Shown: piece by piece, positions 55,495 to 64,000 of the stretch | Layout: each line of letters begins with the position of its first letter | Numbering within the stretch: the stretch's first letter is position 1 | Assembly (NCBI GenBank): GCA_032717465.1 | Contig: CM064683.1 | Span: 39,574,798-39,638,797, forward strand | Direction: 5' to 3' | DNA from: Coenobita brevimanus | Lineage: Eukaryota > Arthropoda > Malacostraca > Decapoda > Coenobitidae | Length of the DNA: 64,000 nucleotides | The notes under the pieces: model-generated | What the model saw: the letters and a program-made list of their open reading frames with translations, nothing else | The model's database searches: none | Told to the model about the DNA's origin: nothing | Program-made: the position numbers and the translations under genes

Positions 55495-57055
55495 ATGGCT
55501 GACATTAAAATTTCTTCAGTTGATGTATTTTCTGCCATCACTGGCCTCAGTACTAACAAGGCATATGGGCCTGATGGGGTCCCTCCTGTTGTTCTCAAGA
55601 ACTGTGCTTCTGTGCTTACACCCTGCCTAGGCAAACTCTTTCGCCTTTGTCTGTCAACTTGTACCTTTCCTTCTTGCTGGAAGTTTGCTCTCATTCAGCC
55701 AGTCCCAAAGAAGGGTGACCACTCCCAACCCTCCAACTATCGTCCAATTGCTTTAACGTCCTGTATTTCAAAAGTTTTCGAGTCAATTCTTAATAGAAAA
55801 ATTTTAAGGCATCTTTCCTATCACAACCTTCTTTCCGATCGTCAGTATGGGTTCCGTCAGGGACGCTCCACTGGCGATCTTCTCACCTACCTTTCAGACT
55901 CCTGGTCATCCTCCTTTCGGGACTTTGGCGAAAGCTTTGCCATTGCACTTGACATCTCAAAGGCTTTCGATCGAGTCTGGCATAAATCTTTAATTTCCAA
56001 ACTGCCCTCCTACGGTTTCTATCCTTCTATCTGTGCCTTCATCGCTAGCTTCCTTTCTGGTCGTTCTATAGCCGCTGTTGTAGACGGCCATCGTTCTTCT
56101 CCTAGATCTATCAACAGTGGTGTTCCTCAGGGCTCTGTCCTATCACCAACTCTCTTCCTTTTATTCATCAATGATCTTCTAAGCTGTACATCTAACCCTA
56201 TCCACTCATACGCTGATGACTCCACCCTTCACCTTTCCATTCGGTTCCCGCAACGCCCATCTCAACAGTTACTTCAAGAAACAAGGGATGAGGCTATGGC
56301 ACACCTAATGTCTGACTTGGCTCGTATCGCTGACTGGGGTAAAAATAATATGGTTGTCTTTAATGCATCTAAGACTCAGTTCTTACACCTATCAACCCGA
56401 CAAAATCTTCCACAGGTATACCCATTAATGTTTAATAATATTCAGCTTAATCCTGCATCATCCTTGAACATGCTTGGGGTTTCATTTACTCGGGACTTAT
56501 CTTGGAAAGATCATATTACATCTCTTGTAAAATCTGCTTCCAAGAGATTGGGTGTGCTAAGCCGACTCCGCTCTTTCTTTACCCCTGCACAATTGTTGAC
56601 TCTATACAGAGGGTTTTATCCGCCCCTGTGTGGAGTACAACTCTCATGTGTGGGGAGGCTCCCCACATACAGCTCTTCTCAATAGGGTGGAGTCAAAGGC
56701 TTTTCGTCTCATTAACTCTCCTCCTCTTACTGACTCCCTTCAACCTCTGTCTCTTCGCCGCACTGTTGCATCTTTATCTCTTTTCTATCGCTACTTTAAT
56801 GGTCACTGCTCCTCTGAACTGTCTGCTTGCATTCCTCCACCTCTACGACGGGCGCGTAGCACCCGTCTGGCAGCAAACTCTCATCCCTTTTCTGTCCAAC
56901 TCTCTAATGCAAGAGTTAACCGTTACTCCCAGTCTTTCATTTATGCAACAGGTCAGCTCTGGAACTGTCTCCCTCTGTCTGTATTTCCTGCTGCCTATGA
57001 TCTCCAGTCTTTCAAACGCAGTGTGTCCAGGCATCTCAAAATGATCGGATCTTGA
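55495..57055 (+). pseudogene. LINE E reverse transcriptase and C-terminus
   Basis: The RT runs from [17 protein letters not shown] through [43 protein letters not shown], motif A IALDISKAFDRVWHK (Asp at 55951), motif B SGVPQGSVLSPTLF, motif C SYADDST (56206-56223) and LGVSFTRDLSWKDHI. A single frame change near 56620-56640 separates the C-terminus, which reads CVEYNSHVWGGSPHT, RRTVASLSLFYRYFNG and WNCLPLSVFPAAYDLQSFKR. The catalytic residues are intact. With two frameshifts it cannot make one polypeptide as assembled; sequencing indels are possible. Confidence 0.85.
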
Positions 57056-57163
57056 ATTTGGCTCTCTATTGTATTTTGTTTTTCTCTTGGAGGGAACTGT
57101 TACTGCGGGCCATGGCCTTTGGTTCCTTCTTCCTCGCATAAAAAAAAAAAAAAAAAAAAAAAA

Positions 57164-58013
57164 AGCTGCGGAATGATGCTCACCAGTGAATGGGTAAATG
57201 AAGGCTATATCTAATACATCCAGTTCCAAAAGTTTGTCCAAAACCGTCCAGTAGTAGTTGACGCTGTGGCTCCAGACTCATCCAAACGTGAGCCTGGTGG
57301 ACTGCAGGCTGGAACTGCCCTTGCCCTGCAGCCCACCTTCCTACTCAAGGGGTGTAGGGAGGAAGCTGAGGGACGTTGTAAAATAAGACTACAAAACAAC
57401 ACGGTTATATTGGTGCCACCATGTGAAGGCGCCCTGTCCAGTGCAAAGAATAAACTAACGTAACCGGTTTGAAGGGCTTATAGCAATACATACTTATTGC
57501 AATGATTACTTTTAAATTAATGTGATAAGACTGTAGGAATATTCTTTATATATCAATTTCAGCAATCCATATTAAGTGCAGAAATGAGATCTATAATAAC
57601 ACAAAATTGTTTTTTGGCTTCCCCTGTGGGTTGTCAATTTATAGTATTTTGTCAGATTTTATTTAGTTTAAGAAAGGCATCTGTAAATTAATAGGTTACA
57701 AGATGAATTCCAATCCTGCAAAGAGAGGTGAAGTGTGAAGCAAAGGAGGGGATAAGACGAGAAGAAGGAAGTAAAGGTAGAGGTGACAAGAGTAGAAGAG
57801 AGGGGATGACGGTATAAGAGAGAGGTGAAGGGGACAAAAGAGAGGTGAAGAGGCAGGTACGACGAAAAGAAGTGATGGGAGTAGAAGAGAGTGGTGATGA
57901 GTAGATGAGAAAGGTGAAGAAAGGAGAAGAGACAGATGAAAGAAGAAGGGCATAGGATGTCAGCTGAAAAGCCATTAAGGTCGGAGAAATGAATGGGCAT
58001 GAGTGAGATGACA

Positions 58014-58018
<5 letters not shown>
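57164..58018. other. No recognised gene
   Basis: 57211-57402 keeps a minus frame open (SPPGSRLDESGATASTTTGR) without recognisable domains. 57700-57960 is purine-rich (agaggtgaag-type) low complexity. Confidence 0.4.

Positions 58019-58091
<73 letters not shown>
58019..58091. repeat. (GA)n microsatellite
   Basis: About 36 GA repeats. Confidence 0.95.
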
Positions 58092-58094
<3 letters not shown>

Positions 58095-58734
58095 CTCCAG
58101 TAATCACTTCTTAGTAAACAAAAGCTTGTACTTAACTACCGAACAAGGCGCCATTAAGGAAGATATCCTTACAGGTTTGTGGTATGAGACGGAAGATTTA
58201 AGACATCCACAGTCCCTCACATATAAATCTACTTAAAGTTTCCAGATGGAGGTAAGAAAGCAAATAATACTTCCTTACTGCTACTAGAATACACACAACA
58301 ACACACCCACTAATATTTCACTATGCTTCGTGTGAGAAACCAATAAGACTTTGTTTACCTGTTAAGCGGGGGAGTACACTTGGGGAAACTAATACCGATC
58401 CAGTTCTTAGTCAAAAAATTGTGAAACTCCAACACAATATTCTAAAAAGTTTTATTGTGTTGCGAGTCATTGCCCAGTTTCTCATTACCTACCGTGATGA
58501 AGTGTATCAGCATTTATGTTTGCAGCTGTACATGGGGAAAGGTAGCTTGGAATGGCGGGAGGAGGCAGTTATGTCTGGGATCAAAGACTTGCAGGGTTAT
58601 GTTTCGTGGACACCCTCAATGAACTTTGGTATTAGGTATCTCGCTGTATAAATAAAGAAATTAGAAGAGCTACAACATTTTCCTTCTTCTTCTTCCTCTT
58701 CTTTAATTGGTTATTGTTGTTGTTAATATTAAGA
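58092..58734. other. Unrecognised stretch
   Basis: A + frame at 58421-58651 (76 codons, containing LQLYMGKGSLEWREEAVM) looks protein-like but matches no family I know, and its upstream context is unclear. It could be a decayed element or exon. Confidence 0.3.
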
Positions 58735-59475
58735 ATTGGGGAGAGTGTGTAAGATACGGGATCGAACGGTGAATGTAGGGAAGAGTACAGTTATGGTCTT
58801 CGAGAGAAGTGAAGTCACTGAATGTACAGTGAGGTTGAATGATGAGGATATGGAAAATGTGAGTGCGTTTGAGTAATTGGGTAGTGTGATGAGTAAGGAT
58901 GGAAGTTTGGAGGATGATGTGCTTAAAAGAGTACAACAAGGAAGAAAGGTTGCTCGTTCTTTGAAAGCAGTGATAAGGAACAGGGAAGAGAGCATTGAAG
59001 TAAAAAAAAAGTCGCTGCATGATAGTATTGCGATACCAGCTCTAACAAATGGATGTGAAGCTTGGAGCTTGTTGGAAGGACACAAGTCTAGAGTGAGAGC
59101 AGTGGAAATGAGTTATCTAAGAGGACCATGTAGAGTTACATGGAGAGACAGACTGACAAATGAGGAAATGAAGGAGCGTTGTGGTGGATGTGGATGTGAT
59201 AGAAAGCGTTACGAGGAATACACTGAGGTGGTTTGGCCATGTGGAGAGGATGGAGAGCTAGCGACTAACGAGGAGAGTGTATGTGAGTGAGATGGAGGGG
59301 CATGAGAGACAGAGGGAGGCCAAGGATGAGATGAAGGGATGGAGTCGAGATGTATCTGAGGGAGGGGTGTGTGTGCTGGGAGCAGGGCAGTGAAATGGAG
59401 GGGGACAGGGCGACATAGAGGTGATTTGTTTGTGGCCACCTCTTACGGGATTGAGGCGTCTGGCAATAGATAGTG
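58735..59475 (+). pseudogene. LINE B C-terminal and 3' fragment
   Basis: The frame reads VNVGKSTVMVFERSE-like text, SVMSKDGSLEDDV, QQGRKVARSLKAVIRNRE, GCEAWSLLEGHKSRVRAVEMSYLRGPC and TWRDRLTNEEMKERCGG. Then come decayed LRWFGHVERM-type codons and the tail ggattgaggcgtctggcaat with agatagtgg. It starts just after RT motif C. A run of A at 59003-59010 breaks the frame of one block. Confidence 0.8.
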
Positions 59476-60092
59476 GATAGATTACAGCTACAGGAAATTC
59501 ACATCGTTGAAAAGGTTATGAATACTATAATAAATAATAATAACTGTTATTTACGTTACGTTTCTGAAAATTCGCCGCCATATTCCTCAAAGAAAATTTT
59601 AAAACTCTTCAAAATGAACATCATTTTGTATTATTTTGAAATATAGCCATCGGGGAACCCATGCTCATCGTTGGAAAGCGTATGTGAAGGTAATACATAT
59701 TTCTTAAATAGCCTTTTCTTAAAAAAAAAAAAAAAAAACATGCTACCATATTGGTGTTAAAAAAGATCCGAAATGGCAGGCGAGCACTACAAATGAATTA
59801 TCTTAGAAGTTAATAGAGTTACTCGTATATCGGACCTGCGCACATTAATGGAAAATTGAAATAACCTTAGCATGCTTGCTCGCTGGAACACATTCCACAT
59901 TTTCAGGTATGTTCTATGACTTAATTTAGAGCCAGCAAGTGTATGGCTCATCAAGTCAAGGTGGGTGTGGATATACAGTTGGGTGAGTGAGTATAAACAT
60001 TTGACCAACGTGATACTTGTCTTAGTATGTTGAGTAAACAGGACAACTAATGTCGACAGCATCAAACCAAGTACACGCCTGGTGCTCTTCTC
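59476..60092. other. No recognised gene
   Basis: AT-rich, with an A-run at 59720-59737. No supported features. Confidence 0.4.
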
Positions 60093-60136
60093 TCACTCTC
60101 TCTCTCTCTCTCTCTCTTTGTGTGTGCGCGCGCGCG

Positions 60137-60200
<64 letters not shown>
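60093..60200. repeat. (TC)n-(GC)n-(TG)n compound microsatellite
   Basis: TC repeats, then gcgcgcgcgc, then about 30 TG repeats. Confidence 0.95.
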
Positions 60201-60202
<2 letters not shown>

Positions 60203-60700
60203 AGATATAGTACAACACCGGGGGATGTGGTCTTGTCTTCTCTATTATTTTGTCCTCTGCCAGTGTTTGTACGATGCACCCTGATTACGCTACAACACAG
60301 CGGCTGAGTTCATCGGTAGTGCAGAGCTTACCGGGCTACATATATTGAATTGGGAACCTTGATTTAGAGCTGATCATCCCAAGCAGTACTTATAAAATAT
60401 CTTTTACACTCTCATGAGTAGCACAACTCTCCATCCCCTCATACTTACTCCTTTGAATCCTAAAGGTTATTTCTATTGTAATTTTACTTTCTTCACACTT
60501 TTTTTTTTTCAGTTCAACTTAGAGATTACTTTCACACTGGAGAAGTTAGGTACAGCCTTCGCTAACCTGTCCAGTACAATACTGTCGAGTAAATAAAGAA
60601 ATGAATTATGAATTACGTCACCAAGATCAAGAAAGTTTGGCTAATTATTGGTCGTTAGCATTATGAATGAAGATAAAGATATAGACAGTTCCCCATATAA
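60201..60700. other. No recognised gene
   Basis: Nothing supportable in this AT-rich stretch. It may be the 5' flank or an intron of the gene that follows. Confidence 0.35.
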
Positions 60701-60714
60701 TTAATTCAGATTCA

Positions 60715-60822
60715 GGAAAGTTTCCTTGTGAATTGCTGGATAGCTGACGAAAGTTTGGTTGTGAATTTGGATGTGAAGTGTTTGGTAGCTGATGACAGAT
60801 TGGTTGTGAGGAGTTTGGTAGT
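60715..60822 (-). repeat. 45-bp tandem repeat with amphipathic coding potential on the minus strand
   Basis: Two clear 45-base units give, on the minus strand, TTNLSSATKHFTSKF and TTKLSSAIQQFTRKL. They are 15-residue units with alternating hydrophobic and polar positions. The frame stops right after the second unit. It sits head-to-head with the 11-mer gene across a perfect palindrome. Confidence 0.6.
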
Positions 60823-60827
60823 TTGAA

Positions 60828-60863
60828 GACAAAAGCATATATATATATATATATGCTTTTGTC
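60828..60863. repeat. Perfect 36-bp palindrome with TA core
   Basis: gacaaaagc, then (AT)9, then gcttttgtc. The arms are exact reverse complements. It can extrude as a cruciform and abuts the start of the 11-mer coding region. Confidence 0.9.
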
Positions 60864-60865
60864 TC

Positions 60866-61599
60866 GATGGTTGGGGACGTGAGGAAGGAGTGAGGAAAGG
60901 GATGCACCAACAGTTTGAGGAGGTGAAGAAAGGGGTGAGCCAACAGTATGAAGAGGTGAAGATAGGGGTGAGCCAACAGTATGAAGAGGTGAAGAAAGGG
61001 GTGAGCCAACAGTATGAAGAGGTGAAGATAGGGGTGAGCCAACAGTATGAAGAGGTGAAGAAAGGGGTGATGTTGACCATGGGGATCCAATTCAAAGGGG
61101 TAAAGGATGTGCTGGAAGACGTAGGGGTCAACTTTAGATGGCAATGGCGTGACCCTGAAACATGATATTAAGTACACCGAAGCCAGGGAAAAAAATTAGA
61201 GGAAAAGATGGAGGATCTCGGTGATATGGATAGGAAGGAAGCCAAGGTTAAAATCGACCAGAATTTCGAGATTGCCCGGAAGACTATCGAGAGTGCCCGG
61301 AAGACTATCGAGGAAGCGCCGGGGGAAACGATAGAGTTCCTGAAGAAGACATTCGGGGAGAAAATCGAATACGTCACGAACATGGACAGAGAGGCGGTAG
61401 GAGAAAACGATGAGGGATATCGAGCATGGAATACGAAATGTTAAGAAAAATGGACTACAGCTGGGGGCGGTCGGTGAGAAATTTGTGGACGCTAAAGCAA
61501 AGGATTGGGGAAACAATTGAAGACGTCGGGGAGAAAATCAGTGGTTTGTTTGCATGGGAGAGGCAAAAATCGACATCGGTGACAAAATCCACTCACTGA
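60866..61599 (+). pseudogene. 11-residue amphipathic-repeat gene, right copy with upstream half
   Basis: A 33-bp tandem repeat (60902-61066) encodes five 11-mers with core VKKGVSQQYEE / VKIGVSQQYEE, preceded by VRKGMHQQFEE. Degenerate units GIQFKG and VKDVLEDVGVNFRWQWRD follow. Beyond 61140 it matches the left-arm gene (EDLGD, AKVKIDQNFEIARKTIE, FLKKTFGEKIEYVTN, LQLGAVGEKFVDAKAK). However, single-base insertions (for example gaccctg against gacctg in the left arm) shift the frame repeatedly. The stop equivalent is at 61597-61599. Eleven-residue periodicity is typical of synuclein, apolipoprotein and LEA group 3 helices that fold on membranes or during drying. No ATG with good context is certain. 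Function is unknown. Confidence 0.6.
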
Positions 61600-64000
61600 A
61601 TTTCATAATGATGTCGCCCAGGTCATAATCTCCCCGACATTCCTATCTCTCTCCCCACTTCTCAAGATTCCAAGTTGACTTCTTAGCCGTTGACGCTGGT
61701 GTTGGTGTGTGCCTAGGTTTAAGGTATACCCAGTGGAGTAAGGAGCTGAAGATGCCCTACTCTCCACATCCGGGTTTTCTTCTCTCACCTTCTTTTTTTA
61801 CTTTACTCTCACTGACTTTTTCACTTCCATATCTATCTAAACATACTGGATGAACTGCGAGGCCAGAGCTACCCTTCTCCTGCAGCCCACAATCCCCTCT
61901 TTTGGGTAATAAGGGTGCCACCACTACTACTACTACTACTAATAATAATAACCTGGTTTTTTCCTTCTTCTTTACGTATCGCCAGTTCTCCCAAAAGCAT
62001 TCACTGGCTCTCGAAACACATGACCATTCCTTTGAACGTAATTTACCTAATCTAGTCGGTATTAACTTATCATAAAAAAGATATCCACGAAATCTGGCGA
62101 AGAAAACGAATCCCAAGGAGCTTCCTGTAAGATGCATAGGAGTCTTGGTAGCAGCCCTTCCTTAGCGACTTATTTTTTTTACGTTAAGCCTTCCTATTAT
62201 CGTGTACGTTATTCGCATTCCTTCGGTAACGAAACGTTTTGCATTTGTAACTTAGAGAATATTTATGTGTGATTTGCAGAATAAATCGCTGAGGAAGTGC
62301 TGTAACGAAATCAATTATCCCCTTTACACCTACAATCAAATGATATCCTTATTACTGCTATCCAGATGATTATATTCAGTTTAGGGGAGAATGTTTGAAC
62401 TTTTCGGAGAGGGTCAGAGAGTTGGCCTGTATTCTCGTTTTGTTAAGGAGGCTCCCTACACCATTTTCTAAGCGATTTATTTTGATTATTATATCTTACT
62501 GTCCTACTCTGTGCTATGTAAATCCTTCCAAAATCACCATACTCTGCATAAATAACGTACAACAGGATTTTAACTAGCCAAATCCAGAATAAATCGCTAC
62601 GGAAGGAGGTGATACGGAAAAAAGGGGAAAGATAGGGTGAAGCGCGGGGGTTGGAGAGGGCAGAAAAGGGAAGGAGGGTAGAAACGGGGGAAGGAGAGGG
62701 TAGGAACGGGTGAAAGGAGAGACGAGGAAAAAGGGATGGAGAGACGCGAGGAAAAGGGAAGAGAGCGTACAGGGAACGGGGGTAGGAGAGGGTAGGAACG
62801 GAGGGAAGGAGGGCGTAGGAAAGGGGGTAGGAGAGGGTAGGAGACGGAGGGAAGGGGAGGATGTAGGAAAGGGGGTAGGAGAGGATAGGAACGGGGGGAT
62901 TGGACTGCAAAGCTACGATACAGAGCGAACTACACAACGCTCCTCTTCCACATTGCCAGGAAGGATTTTTGTGTTGCAGGGACGCCTCATTCAGCGCTAT
63001 GTATCATTTATTCAGTTCCCACTCCCACTGCCACATTGACGCCCACACCAGCATACTCAGCCATTCCTGCACAGACATAAGATACCGCCAGATGCGTTTT
63101 TAGTGCAGGCGCTACTGACGAACCTCCCTTTACTGTCCTACCTTCTCTCGCTGTCACCATTGTCTGAGACCAGGAAATTCGTGCCCTCTCGCCCAGTGAC
63201 TGGCTGGCGAGTGTTAATGGGGCTAAAAAATGGATGATGACAGCCATTTAACGACACCCTCAGATGAATCTCTGTTTTTCGCAGGACAGACGGGGGAGGA
63301 ATATTAATGGTGAAGTGAGGTGAGTGGAGGCTTGGAGGAAAAGTAGGTAGGTAGGTATGTAAGCTGGTTGGCTGGTTGGTAAATGAGTAGGTAAGTTGGT
63401 TGGTAGGTAGACAGAAGCTAAAGCGGAGAGAGGTAAGCCAATGGGCAGGACGGTAGGATGGGTAAGTAGGTACATGTAAGTATGCAGGTAAGTAGGTAGA
63501 CAGATAGATAGACAGACTGATAGATAGGTGGTAGGTAAATAAAAAGAGGGCTCATAGAGATGCATGGGTAAAAGGTTGGGATGGGTGCATGGATGGGTAG
63601 GTGGACAGGTTGGTAAAGTAAGTAGGGTGTAGGAAAGCCAGATAGGTAAATGGGTGGGTAGGCTGGTGGATGGGTAAACAGGTAAATAGGAAGGTAGGCA
63701 GTAAAGTGCGGAGGGAAGTATGCCCAGGAGATGACAGGTAAGTACATGGGTAGATAAAAATGCATATGAGAGAAACAGGAAAAGACAAGACGACAAATAC
63801 AAATGAATTAAGCAAACAAGCAATGAGAACTTGAAGCCTAAGGAGGAAGAATGTAAGAAGGTAGGCAGGTAATTGGGCATACAGGTGCAAAGGTAGATAG
63901 ACAGGTGAGTTGGTAGGTAGGTAGATACGTAGATGGATAGATAGACTGGTGAAACTATCAAAGCTAAATGGTCGACAACTGCAGATAGTCCCTGAACTAC
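61121..64000. repeat. Right arm of the 2.8-kb inverted duplication
   Basis: Reverse complement of 42531-45333: gene 3' end, spacer, foldback elements at 62145-62310 and 62450-62615, C-rich repeat (62640-62890) and GTAG minisatellite (63330-63930). It ends in actgcagatagtccctgaac at the window edge, so the arm may continue. The inner edge at 61121 coincides with the coding codons for VGVNF. Confidence 0.9.

Larger units (their letters stand above)
54008..57163 (+). mobile_element. LINE E, nearly full-length Jockey/CR1-type LINE
   Basis: A 3.1-kb non-LTR element: APE endonuclease, RT, C-terminal region, 3' UTR (tggcctttggttccttcttc) and a poly(A) tail of about 24 A at 57140-57163. Only about two frameshifts separate the parts, making it the youngest-looking LINE in the window. 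There is no RNase H. No target duplication could be defined. Truncated copies lie at 12910-13160 (-) and 17635-17925 (+). Its 5' end is uncertain and may extend a little upstream of 54008. Confidence 0.85.

Overview
The window is animal nuclear DNA, not prokaryotic. It has no dense gene layout and no complete host gene. It is packed with long microsatellites (TC/GA, TG/CA, TA, GATA), kilobase polypyrimidine tracts, minisatellites, non-LTR retrotransposons, SINE-like and foldback elements, and broken DNA transposons. This profile suggests a decapod crustacean, possibly a crab; that is inferred from repeat style alone. A 100-base N gap at 36401-36500 shows it is a scaffolded draft assembly.

Layout. 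1-6830: a divergent LINE (LINE A) with PHD-like and CCCH zinc fingers, split by a second LINE (LINE B, 4004-5948) that made an 8-bp target duplication. 6830-13240: SINE-like elements sharing the LINE B 3' tail, minisatellites, a mariner remnant, one possible host first exon, and a LINE E scrap between 70-bp direct repeats. 13379-17325: a 2.1-kb polypyrimidine tract followed by about 41 near-identical copies of a 42-bp satellite. 18226-19415: a cluster of hairpin-forming (foldback) elements. 20216-23735: (TG)n and a 3.3-kb polypyrimidine tract. 24100-35640: LINE C copies in opposite orientations enclosing LINE D copies, G-rich minisatellites and tandem repeats. 35690-41900: foldback elements, the gap, a SINE candidate, LINE B and LINE F pieces and (TA)n arrays.

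42531-64000: a 2.8-kb segment at 42531-45333 is repeated in inverted orientation at 61121-64000. Between the arms lie a second inverted pair (45960-46427 and 50161-50620) enclosing a hAT element with an 8-bp target duplication and a Tc1-like pseudogene, then a possible secreted-protein exon (52577-52734), a nearly intact LINE E (54008-57163), and the 5' part of an unusual gene coding 11-residue amphipathic repeats (60866-61599). The 3' part of that gene is carried by both arms.

Most long open frames are by-products of low-complexity DNA. The observations most worth following are the 11-mer repeat gene inside the inverted duplication, the zinc-finger-rich LINE A, the LINE B/SINE shared tail, the foldback family, the candidate signal-peptide exon, and microsatellites that grow inside reverse transcriptase genes.
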